Positions 1 through 5,348 of a stretch of DNA of 6,487 bases are shown piece after piece (position 1 is the stretch's first letter; every line of letters starts with the position of its first letter). A program made the translations under genes and the position numbers. The DNA comes from Gammaproteobacteria bacterium (GTDB taxonomy: Bacteria; Pseudomonadota; Gammaproteobacteria; Pseudomonadales; Azotimanducaceae): contig JAUIKX010000209.1 of the NCBI GenBank assembly GCA_030430515.1, forward strand, positions 1 through 6,487. The letters are read 5' to 3'. The notes under the pieces were generated by a model, which was not told the origin of the DNA, ran no database searches, and saw only the letters and a list, made by a program, of their open reading frames with translations.

Positions 1-726
1 CCCCGCCGCACCCGACAGAACAATCGCTGTCAGCTCCAGAGCACTGTGGCCCGCAACAAACGACAGAAACGTTTTCTCGTAACCGACGCCGACCAGATGC
101 GCTGTCGCGGCACCAATCTGCAGACCGTTGAACAGCAGGACAAACGCAGCGATCAAGCCGAAAACCACCCCACCTGCAAAGGCCTGGAAGCCTATGGAAA
201 TGTTGTTCCAGATATAAAAGCCGAACATGGCGAAGTCGGAATCGGCGTTGCGTTCAGGACCAAGGACTCGTGCAGCCGGGTCGTACATGGCTTCGAACTC
301 GTAGACCTGCTCTGGAGACATGACGCTGTAGATGTAATCAGGCGAAGAGGCAATCAGCAGCCAGATACCCGCAAACGGCAGAAGGAAGAGCAGCGAAGCC
401 ACGGAAACACATCGCCACTCCTGACGCACCCGCCAGGCAAACCCTCCAGCAATGAATCGCAGCGAATTACGAAGGAAGCTCGACCGGTACACATAAACGA
501 CATTGTGTCCGCGCACGACGAGGTCATTGAGCCGTATCAGAAGCGAACGGCTGTAGCTCCGGGACTGAGCCAGGTTCAGGTCGCGTGCCAGCTGATCGTA
601 CTCCCTGACAAAAGCGCGCGCGTCTTTTGACCCACCCAACCGATAGCCCCTGGTAACGCTATCCAGCCGCGCTTCAAACCGGTTCCAGAGATCCTGACGC
701 TCGCGCTCAAAGGCCTGCTGCTTCAT
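1..726 (-). CDS. SpoIIM/DUF95-family integral membrane protein, 3' end cut by window edge
   Basis: The reading frame is open from an ATG at 726-724 to the left edge, giving 242 residues of a family that is usually about 320-330 long, so the C-terminus is missing. The first 100 residues are soluble, charged and probably cytoplasmic. A hydrophobic helix follows at about residues 106-126. After it come a polar loop and a glycine-rich membrane block (about 165-205) containing FYIWNN and FAGGVVFG. The signature GHSALEL lies at 226-232, followed by AIVLSGAAG; this GH-x-x-x-EL element is typical of SpoIIM-like proteins. The start overlaps the RDD stop (ATGA, 723-726) and has a GAGAGG ribosome site at 730-735, so the two are probably translationally coupled. 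Family members outside spore-formers do not sporulate. They commonly sit with MoxR ATPase and DUF58 genes, and their biochemical role is not known to me. The family call is firm and the function is open. Confidence 0.93.
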   Translation of the reverse strand, partial: MKQQAFERERQDLWNRFEARLDSVTRGYRLGGSKDARAFVREYDQLARDLNLAQSRSYSRSLLIRLNDLVVRGHNVVYVYRSSFLRNSLRFIAGGFAWRVRQEWRCVSVASLLFLLPFAGIWLLIASSPDYIYSVMSPEQVYEFEAMYDPAARVLGPERNADSDFAMFGFYIWNNISIGFQAFAGGVVFGLIAAFVLLFNGLQIGAATAHLVGVGYEKTFLSFVAGHSALELTAIVLSGAAG

Positions 727-1418
727 TCGCCTCTCAATCCGAACGCAATCCGTTCGACCGTGCGCCGCGCTTCCCCCGGCGCGCAGCCCAGCGGCTCGGC
801 CAGTATCGAAGCGAGCTCTTCCGCTCGATCATCGGTCAGCGAAGATGATCGTTCCAGGTAGTCTACGAACGCGCTCTTCTCTGCAGGACTCATGGCAAAT
901 GGCGTCGTCTGCGAAGCCTGCTCCTGATCCATCTGGCGGCCTTGAAGCGTTTCCGGCGACACGTGCACCACCAGAGTACCAGCCGCCAGGTCACCCAGCC
1001 GCTGAAAGCGCCTGGTGATGAGCATGCTGACAATTGCACCCACATACATCGACGGCAGCAGATCGACTGCAAGAAGCAGGTTGCGCACGACCGATGCAGG
1101 AAGTCGCACCGGCGTGCCATCGTCGTGCACCACGCGCAGATTCTGATTGCGCTTTCCGGGTGTCACACCATTGTTGAGCACCTCGAAAGCCACACCGTAA
1201 AGCCAGTATGTGACAAATAGCACCACCAGGAACAAACCCATACCGAAAGCCCCAGCCACGCCAAAAACGATGCTGGCAACTGCAACGATACCCCAGCGTA
1301 TGAGTTCATCGATCATGAAAGCGACCGAACGGCTGAGAAGGCCCGCGGGATGCAGCTCGATAGAGGTGCCTTCCGGTGTCTCCAGGTGAATGGATGTATC
1401 AAGGCGTGGAAGAGACAT
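723..1418 (-). CDS. RDD-family membrane protein
   Basis: 231 residues with the full RDD layout. R30 and D37 lie at the start of the first membrane helix (about 30-57), a second helix follows at about 59-82, then the cytoplasmic loop TPGKRNQNLRVV at 86-97, an R112/D119 pair, a third hydrophobic stretch (about 114-134) and the closing motif RLGDLAAGTLVV at 140-151. A soluble, acidic tail of about 80 residues (152-231) lies beyond the domain. The usual motif is TPGKR-x-x-G-LRVV; here the glycine is Asn93. The ATG at 1416-1418 is the only standard start after an in-frame stop at 1449-1451. Its ribosome site is poor, so translation may depend on the upstream transporter message or an unseen signal. 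RDD proteins are multi-pass inner-membrane proteins of unclear function; some have been implicated in ion transport. It is the first gene of a coupled pair with the SpoIIM-like gene. Confidence 0.95.
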   Translation of the reverse strand: MSLPRLDTSIHLETPEGTSIELHPAGLLSRSVAFMIDELIRWGIVAVASIVFGVAGAFGMGLFLVVLFVTYWLYGVAFEVLNNGVTPGKRNQNLRVVHDDGTPVRLPASVVRNLLLAVDLLPSMYVGAIVSMLITRRFQRLGDLAAGTLVVHVSPETLQGRQMDQEQASQTTPFAMSPAEKSAFVDYLERSSSLTDDRAEELASILAEPLGCAPGEARRTVERIAFGLRGE

Positions 1419-1487
1419 CTTCAGAATTGTGCTGGCTGATCGCCTCGATCACAAGGCTGCGTAACGACGTCAGATTCAGGCAAGCGG

Positions 1488-2822
1488 TCAGACCTGTTGC
1501 CGCGCGGCAAGCGCCGCACGCACTTCCGCATGCCGCGTTTCGGTAATCGGATAGGCCCAGGCTACCGCTGCCGCGGAGAAGAAAAACAACGAGGGGGACG
1601 TGGAAAATAGAAAGCGCAACCCGAAAAGCTCCCCATCGCCGTTTTCTGAAGCGTTCACCGCGTCGAAGCCGATGAGGCTCAGCATCCACATGGCGAGGGC
1701 CCCACCCAGCGCCGCGGCGCCTTTCATCGCGAAAGACCACGAAGCGAAGAACTGAGCCGCCCGGTTCTCACCGCACTCGAGCTGATCGACATCGATGACG
1801 TCTGCTTTCATCGAGTTGGGAAGGGCCTGCGAAAAACCGCCTGCAGAAATGCCTGTAACGATCGTCACGGGCAGCATCCACCAGAAGCCGCCCTCGCCAA
1901 GCAGCATATAAAACGGATGGGCGCAGCCGATCATGATCAGCGAAACCAGATACGCACGGTGTTTTCCGACCTGGCTGGCAAAGCGCACCCAGAACGGCAC
2001 CGAAACCAGATTGGCGATGTAGAAAAACGTCAGCATGTAGATTTCTTTGCCCTGCGCCCCCAGAACGAACGCAATGAAGAAGGCGTACAGCGGTGTGGTG
2101 ATGTTGAGCCCGACGTTGGCAATTGTGAATGCACCGATCAGCCTCACAAATGCGGCGTTGCGCCACATGATTCTGAGCCCTTCCAAAATCGGCACTCTCG
2201 ACTCCACAGGATGTCGCGACTGCGGCGTCTTCCAGACCGTCAGAGCAACGCACACGGGCATGACGAGCAGCATGGTGGAACCAACGAGCCCGAGCACCAC
2301 ATCTGTGCCTTCCATGAGGAAAACGATGCCTGCGATCGCCGGAATGAGCTGCGCCGCCAGCTGCCCTACCACACCTGCCTGAGCACGCCAGCCGGTTATT
2401 CTGGAACGTTCGTGGTAATCATCAGACAGCTCCGCGCCCCATGCGTAGTAAGGAATGAGCATCATCGTGGTGCCTACCGACAGCATCAGCATCCAGGCGA
2501 ACAGGTGCCCACCACCAGCACCTTCCGGCGGAAAAAAAAGTTGATACACCGACAGCATCAGGATCGGTGCAGAAAGCACCACCCAGGGTTTTCTGTTGCC
2601 CCATCGCGTGCTCGTACGATCGCTGATGAAGCCCATCAGCGGATCCGTGATGAGATCGATGATGCGCTGCACGAAGAGGATGGTGCCGATCAGTTCCAGA
2701 GGAACGGCCAGGTCGCTGGCGTAGAATCTGGGGATGAAAACAACCACCGGAAAGATGGACATCATCACCGGCATATCGACCAGGCTGTAGTAGAACAGCG
2801 TAGAGTTCTTCAGCTTGCGCAA
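1488..2822 (-). CDS. GPH-family (MelB-like) MFS cation:sugar symporter
   Basis: 444 residues, close to the family's usual length of about 450-480, very hydrophobic and consistent with about 12 membrane helices. The diagnostic segment at residues 56-80 contains D-x-x-x-DP, G-x-x-SDR and RWG-x-R-KPW. D56 and D60 align with Asp55 and Asp59 of E. coli MelB, which bind the coupling cation. The second family block, IPYYAWGAELS then ERSRITGWR, lies in the middle of the N-terminal half. MelB Asp124, a sugar and cation contact, appears to be replaced by a hydrophobic residue next to IPYY, so the substrate need not be melibiose. The product is an inner-membrane importer, probably for a glycoside, pentoside or uronide. 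The only usable start in frame is TTG at 2820-2822, since an in-frame stop lies at 2859-2861 and no ATG or GTG falls between. The next ATG (residue 17) would damage helix 1. A GGGGAG sequence lies 12 bases upstream. The substrate cannot be read from the sequence. Confidence 0.9.
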   Translation of the reverse strand: MRKLKNSTLFYYSLVDMPVMMSIFPVVVFIPRFYASDLAVPLELIGTILFVQRIIDLITDPLMGFISDRTSTRWGNRKPWVVLSAPILMLSVYQLFFPPEGAGGGHLFAWMLMLSVGTTMMLIPYYAWGAELSDDYHERSRITGWRAQAGVVGQLAAQLIPAIAGIVFLMEGTDVVLGLVGSTMLLVMPVCVALTVWKTPQSRHPVESRVPILEGLRIMWRNAAFVRLIGAFTIANVGLNITTPLYAFFIAFVLGAQGKEIYMLTFFYIANLVSVPFWVRFASQVGKHRAYLVSLIMIGCAHPFYMLLGEGGFWWMLPVTIVTGISAGGFSQALPNSMKADVIDVDQLECGENRAAQFFASWSFAMKGAAALGGALAMWMLSLIGFDAVNASENGDGELFGLRFLFSTSPSLFFFSAAAVAWAYPITETRHAEVRAALAARQQV

Positions 2823-2834
2823 TCGTTCATCACT

Positions 2835-2840
2835 CTCCCC
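2835..2840 (-). promoter_or_regulatory. Ribosome-binding site for the transporter, unusual spacing
   Basis: On the minus strand GGGGAG sits 12 bases before the TTG start at 2822 but only 4 bases before an out-of-frame ATG at 2830-2828. That ATG opens a six-codon frame (MNDCAS) that ends at 2810 and spans the TTG. The spacing is long for TTG and short for ATG, which leaves the start uncertain. Confidence 0.45.
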
Positions 2841-2899
2841 GAGTGACCCGAGTCTGCGTCATTCTCGTACTCAGAGCAAAGCCGCCTTTTCGGCAAAGC

Positions 2900-2929
2900 A
2901 AAAAAAACGGGCTCTATCCTTAGAGCCCG
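2900..2929 (-). terminator. Rho-independent terminator of crp
   Basis: A perfect 9-bp stem pairs CGGGCTCTA (2908-2916) with TAGAGCCCG (2921-2929) around a 4-base loop. On the minus strand it is followed directly by eight T residues (complement of 2900-2907). It lies about 45 bases past the crp stop, so it should end the crp transcript and insulate the transporter gene downstream. On the plus strand the hairpin is followed only by a weak CTTTCT run, so it is mainly a minus-strand terminator. Confidence 0.93.
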
Positions 2930-2972
2930 CTTTCTGCACAGTCCCTGTGCGCGTTTCTAAAGCAGAACTGCT

Positions 2973-3668
2973 TCAGCGGGTACCGTACACCACCATGGTC
3001 TTGCCCTTGACCGAAACCAGTCCCTGGTCCACCAGCGTCTTCAGCACCCGACCGACCATTTCCCGGGAGCAGCCGACAATACGGCCGATTTCCTGACGGG
3101 TAATCTTGATCTGCATGCCATCAGGGTGGGTCATGGCATCAGGTTGCTTGGTCAGCTCGAGGAGCGTGCGCGCAACGCGGCCGGTTACATCCAGAAACGC
3201 CAGGTCGCTCACCTTCTGCGTGGTGCGCGATAGCCGGTCTGCCATCTGACGCCCAACCGCATAGAGCAGCTGCGTGTGCTTCTCGGCCAGCTCTTTGAAC
3301 TTGCCGTAGCTCAGCTCTGCCACTTCACACTCGGTTTTGGCTTTTACCCAGGCCGAACGCGGTGCATCTTCCATGAACAGCGGCATGTCGCCGAAGAAGT
3401 CGCCCTTGTTCAGATAGGAAACGATAATCTCGCGGCCTGATTCGTCCTCGACGAGTACAGTAACCGAGCCCTTGAGAATGTAGTAAATCGAGTCGCTCTT
3501 GTCGCCGGCATAGATCAGCGTACTCTTTGCCGGATACTTGCGGCGATGAGCCGCGGCCAGAAACGCATCGAGATGCGAGTTCTCTTGTCCACTCGGCTGT
3601 TGGAAGCCTCGTGCGGTTAGGGGCCGTTTAGAACCGAAGCCACCCTGATTGTTCTTAGCTGCAAGCAT
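2973..3668 (-). CDS. crp: cAMP-responsive global regulator Crp (Vfr-like)
   Basis: 231 residues, strongly similar to E. coli CRP and still closer to Pseudomonas Vfr (for example QMADRL and DLAFLDVTGRVARTLL). The N-terminal cyclic-nucleotide domain spans about 40-140. The dimer helix follows at about 133-158, and the C-terminal winged helix holds the recognition segment RQEIGRIVGCSREMVGRVLK (191-210). With an offset of 22 from E. coli numbering, the DNA-contact residues R202, E203 and R207 are kept (Arg180, Glu181, Arg185). In the cAMP pocket G93, R104, S105 and T149 are kept. Ser128 is Thr150, as in Vfr, and Glu72 is Asp94. H41 matches activating-region-2 His19. An N-terminal extension of about 22 residues precedes the domain; the start is secure, since AAGGAG lies 5 bases before ATG and no other start is near. 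The product is a cytoplasmic dimeric transcription factor. It is divergent from the OsmC gene, as in E. coli (crp/yhfA). Confidence 0.97.
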   Translation of the reverse strand: MLAAKNNQGGFGSKRPLTARGFQQPSGQENSHLDAFLAAAHRRKYPAKSTLIYAGDKSDSIYYILKGSVTVLVEDESGREIIVSYLNKGDFFGDMPLFMEDAPRSAWVKAKTECEVAELSYGKFKELAEKHTQLLYAVGRQMADRLSRTTQKVSDLAFLDVTGRVARTLLELTKQPDAMTHPDGMQIKITRQEIGRIVGCSREMVGRVLKTLVDQGLVSVKGKTMVVYGTR

Positions 3669-3673
3669 TTCCG

Positions 3674-3679
3674 CTCCTT
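3674..3679 (-). promoter_or_regulatory. Shine-Dalgarno site of crp
   Basis: AAGGAG on the minus strand lies 5 bases before the ATG at 3668-3666. It fixes the long form of Crp, with its N-terminal extension, as the expressed product. Confidence 0.85.
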
Positions 3680-3824
3680 CGTAACACCTTGCTTGAAATG
3701 AATAGTGGCAGCTCTATGTGAACCATTTCGAGACCTGGTCGACAAACGGTGCTTTTTCACAGTCTGAACGGTCGCCCGTCACGCCTTTTTCCGTAAAAAT
3801 GTCACGACATTGAGCATCCATGGG

Positions 3825-3830
3825 GATAAT
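3825..3830 (+). promoter_or_regulatory. Possible -10 element of the osmC-VOC operon
   Basis: GATAAT matches the sigma-70 -10 consensus at five of six positions and ends 8 bases before the OsmC ATG at 3839. Transcription from it would begin at or just before the start codon, giving a leaderless or near-leaderless message. This fits the poor ribosome site (only AGAAG directly before ATG). No good -35 lies 16-18 bases upstream. This is an inference from a single hexamer. Confidence 0.3.
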
Positions 3831-3838
3831 TTTAGAAG

Positions 3839-4264
3839 ATGCACGCAGAAATACAGTGGCAGGACAAAGTCCATTTCGTTGGCAAAGCTGACTCCGGGCA
3901 CGCGGTGCCAATGGATGGGCCTCCCGATATGGGCGGGGAAAATCGGGGTTCCAGACCCATGGAACTGCTTCTCATCGGCCTGGGCGGATGTTCGTCTTTC
4001 GACGTGGTCAATATTCTGGCGAAATCCAGACAGGATATAACCGACTGTATGACGGTAATCGACGCCAAACGCGCTGACTCGATTCCCCAGGTTTTCGAGA
4101 AGATCCACCTGAACTTCATCGTATCGGGCAAGAACCTCGATCCGAAAAAGGTGGAGCGTGCGGTGCAGCTGTCTGCAGAAAAATACTGCAGCGCATCGAT
4201 CATGCTTGGAAATGCCGGCGTCGAGATCACCCATGGTTTCGAGGTACACGAGGCCTCCGCATGA
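3839..4264 (+). CDS. OsmC-family protein, YhfA-type, thiol-dependent peroxidase fold
   Basis: 141 residues, full length for the family and alignable end to end with E. coli YhfA (shared features include PME near 40, GGCS, DVV-x-IL, RQD, FIV-x-G and LSAEKYCS). The two conserved redox cysteines are C51 (in GGCSSFDV) and C117 (in EKYCSASIML). In OsmC/Ohr proteins this pair reduces organic hydroperoxides using a dithiol partner. A peroxidase activity for the YhfA branch is less well established, so the enzyme role is an inference. No signal peptide or membrane segment is seen, so it is cytoplasmic. The start at ATG 3839 matches the YhfA N-terminus, although the ribosome site is weak. It lies divergent from crp, a gene order also found in E. 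coli and, from memory, beside vfr in Pseudomonas. Its stop overlaps the next start by 4 bases. Confidence 0.95.
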   Translation: MHAEIQWQDKVHFVGKADSGHAVPMDGPPDMGGENRGSRPMELLLIGLGGCSSFDVVNILAKSRQDITDCMTVIDAKRADSIPQVFEKIHLNFIVSGKNLDPKKVERAVQLSAEKYCSASIMLGNAGVEITHGFEVHEASA

Positions 4265-4650
4265 GCCTGCCTAAACATGGCGGGCTTCGTCACGTCGCTC
4301 TGTACGTAAACGACCTGGAAGCATCCGTGCGCTTCTACGTCGATCTGCTTGGTTACGAGATCGAGTGGCAACCCGACCCTGACAACTACTACCTGTGCAG
4401 CGGCACCGACAACCTGGCCCTCCATCGCGCAGGAGAGGGGCAGGGTGGCGCGGGCCGGCTCGACCACATCGGCATCGTTCTGAAACAGGCTGAAGACGTG
4501 GATACCTGGCACGGCCACCTGGTGGAAAACGGCGTGCAGATCGTCAACCCACCGAAGACCCACAGGGACGGTGCCCGATCGTTTTACTGCAGGGACCCTG
4601 ATGGCACGGTCGTGCAGTTCATACACCACCCACCCATCGCTGGTTTCTAA
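4261..4650 (+). CDS. VOC-family (glyoxalase/dioxygenase fold) protein
   Basis: 129 residues with the two beta-alpha-beta-beta-beta modules of the vicinal oxygen chelate fold. Module 1 runs from LRHVALYVNDLEASVRFY (9-26) with LLGYE to about residue 56. Module 2 runs from LDHIGIVL (67-74) to RDPDGTVVQF (111-120). Expected metal ligands are H11 and H69, with H55 a possible third. The usual terminal glutamate (x-x-x-EF) is Gln119 here. VOC members include glyoxalase I, ring-cleavage dioxygenases, epimerases and fosfomycin or bleomycin resistance proteins; I cannot choose among them, so the substrate is unknown. The ATG overlaps the OsmC stop (ATGA at 4261-4264), with GAGG at 4250-4253 as its ribosome site, so the two genes are cotranscribed and probably coupled. 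The 3' end overlaps coq7 by 4 bases on the opposite strand. From memory, speD occupies this slot in Pseudomonas. Confidence 0.93.
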   Translation: MSLPKHGGLRHVALYVNDLEASVRFYVDLLGYEIEWQPDPDNYYLCSGTDNLALHRAGEGQGGAGRLDHIGIVLKQAEDVDTWHGHLVENGVQIVNPPKTHRDGARSFYCRDPDGTVVQFIHHPPIAGF

Positions 4651-5273
4651 ATGCGATAGGTGGTTTCGGTCATCAGGCGGGACACAAGACGCATCGCCCG
4701 CTTTACAGGCAAAGGAAACTCATCCCCCCCGGCAGCGATCGCATTTGCGCCGTGCCGTTCCTCCTCTTCCCGCATCGTCGCTACGATGGCGCGGCTTCGC
4801 TGATCCTCTTCGGGCAGGCGCTCGAGGTGATCTTCGAGATGCGCCGAAACCTGATGCTCGGTCGCCTCGACAAACCCCAGGCTGACGCGGTCGCCAATGA
4901 GGCCGGTAACCGCCCCGAGGGTGTAGCTCGCGCCGTAAAACAGCGGATTGAGCAAACTGGGCCGTGAGTCCAGTTCGCCAAGGCGTTCTTCGCACCAGAC
5001 GAGGTGATCGGCTTCCTCCTCTGCCGCTTCGATGAGCATCTGTCGAGTGTCGTCGCTGCGCGCCGTCAGCGCCTGCCCCTCGTAAAGCGCCTGAGCACAG
5101 ATTTCTCCCGTGTGGTTTACACGCATCAGTCCAGCCGCATGCGCGCGTTCGCGCTCTGACATCGGAGCTTCCTCCAGTCGTTCAGCGGGCGTCGAGCGGT
5201 GCGCCACCTGCTGGCCCGTCAATGTGCGCAGCGCTTTGTCGAAGCGGCCGATCAGGTCGTCGGTAATGGACAT
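4647..5273 (-). CDS. coq7: Demethoxyubiquinone hydroxylase Coq7 (di-iron)
   Basis: 208 residues, full length for the bacterial Coq7 family. This enzyme hydroxylates the ring of demethoxyubiquinol in one of the last steps of ubiquinone synthesis, as a peripheral protein of the inner membrane. The six carboxylate-bridged di-iron ligands are all visible: E57 in RVNHTGE, E87 and H90 in EEADH, E139 in EATEHQ, and E171 and H174 in EEERH. The segment at about 107-132 (LLNPLFYGASYTLGAVTGLIG) is the hydrophobic stretch thought to seat the protein on the membrane. The first 40 residues (MSITDDLIGRFDKALRTL) match the usual N-terminus and support the ATG at 5271-5273, although no strong ribosome site precedes it. 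It converges on the VOC gene with a 4-base overlap and is divergent from the AAA ATPase across 75 bases. Confidence 0.97.
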   Translation of the reverse strand: MSITDDLIGRFDKALRTLTGQQVAHRSTPAERLEEAPMSERERAHAAGLMRVNHTGEICAQALYEGQALTARSDDTRQMLIEAAEEEADHLVWCEERLGELDSRPSLLNPLFYGASYTLGAVTGLIGDRVSLGFVEATEHQVSAHLEDHLERLPEEDQRSRAIVATMREEEERHGANAIAAGGDEFPLPVKRAMRLVSRLMTETTYRI

Positions 5274-5296
5274 ATCGAGATGCGTTCCACAGGAGC

Positions 5297-5317
5297 GTTA
5301 TCAGGGCCGATGATAAC
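5297..5317. promoter_or_regulatory. Perfect interrupted palindrome between coq7 and the AAA ATPase gene
   Basis: GTTATCA (5297-5303) and TGATAAC (5311-5317) are exact reverse complements separated by 7 bases, giving a 21-base dyad at the centre of the 75-base divergent gap. Each arm reads GATAAC outward, a four-of-six match to a -10 hexamer on each strand. The element could therefore be an operator, or a pair of back-to-back -10 boxes serving coq7 (minus) and the ATPase (plus). No good -35 is seen on either side. Which of the two it is cannot be decided from one sequence. Confidence 0.5.
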
Positions 5318-5334
5318 ATCTACCCGGCGATTTC

Positions 5335-5340
5335 AAGGAG
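5335..5340 (+). promoter_or_regulatory. Shine-Dalgarno site deciding the GTG start of the AAA ATPase
   Basis: AAGGAG ends 8 bases before GTG at 5349. An in-frame ATG also exists at 5310-5312, 13 codons upstream, but it has no good ribosome site and lies within the dyad at 5297-5317. GTG is therefore preferred. Confidence 0.8.
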
Positions 5341-5348
5341 CGAGAGCT

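Larger units (their letters stand above)
3669..3838. promoter_or_regulatory. Divergent crp/osmC control region with CRP-like half-sites
   Basis: This is the 170-base gap between two head-to-head genes. It contains one perfect CRP half-site TGTGA at 3717-3721 and a second in opposite orientation, TCACA at 3757-3761. Neither has a good partner half at the N6 spacing: I count about 7 of 10 and 6 of 10 consensus positions. Crp autoregulation is known in E. coli and would fit, but these sites are weak by eye. A small inverted repeat, ATGTC-AC-GACAT, lies at 3799-3810, upstream of the OsmC gene. No convincing -35/-10 pair for crp stands out. Confidence 0.35.

Noticed and set aside
46..630. Plus-strand open frame (194 codons) opposite the SpoIIM-like gene
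   Set aside because: The minus strand encodes a continuous SpoIIM-like protein with its GH-x-x-x-EL signature. The plus frame has no hydrophobic pattern or motif.
1438..1450. Small hairpin GATCG-CCT-CGATC between the transporter and RDD genes
   Set aside because: It has only 5-bp arms and no T-run on the minus strand, so it is not a terminator. The 69-base gap is more likely simple read-through.
1917..2846. Long plus-strand open frame (309 codons) opposite the transporter gene
   Set aside because: It lies antisense to a gene with clear family motifs. Its translation is rich in His, Arg and Gln with no recognisable domain, which is typical of a shadow frame.
2876..2899. Direct repeat GCAAAGC (2876-2882 and 2893-2899) upstream of the transporter
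   Set aside because: It is only two 7-base copies in a short AT-rich leader beside the terminator tract, not distinguishable from chance.
2961..2972. Near-palindrome AGCAG-AA-CTGCT just after the crp stop
   Set aside because: It is short, with a 2-base centre that cannot form a good loop. The strong hairpin at 2908-2929 explains termination.
3832..4629. Minus-strand open frame (265 codons) opposite osmC and the VOC gene
   Set aside because: Both plus-strand genes have full-length family matches and conserved catalytic residues. The antisense frame spans both and shows no domain.
5310..5312. Alternative ATG start for the AAA ATPase
   Set aside because: It has no ribosome site and lies inside the dyad. 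GTG at 5349 has AAGGAG at 8 bases and gives an N-terminus resembling the family.
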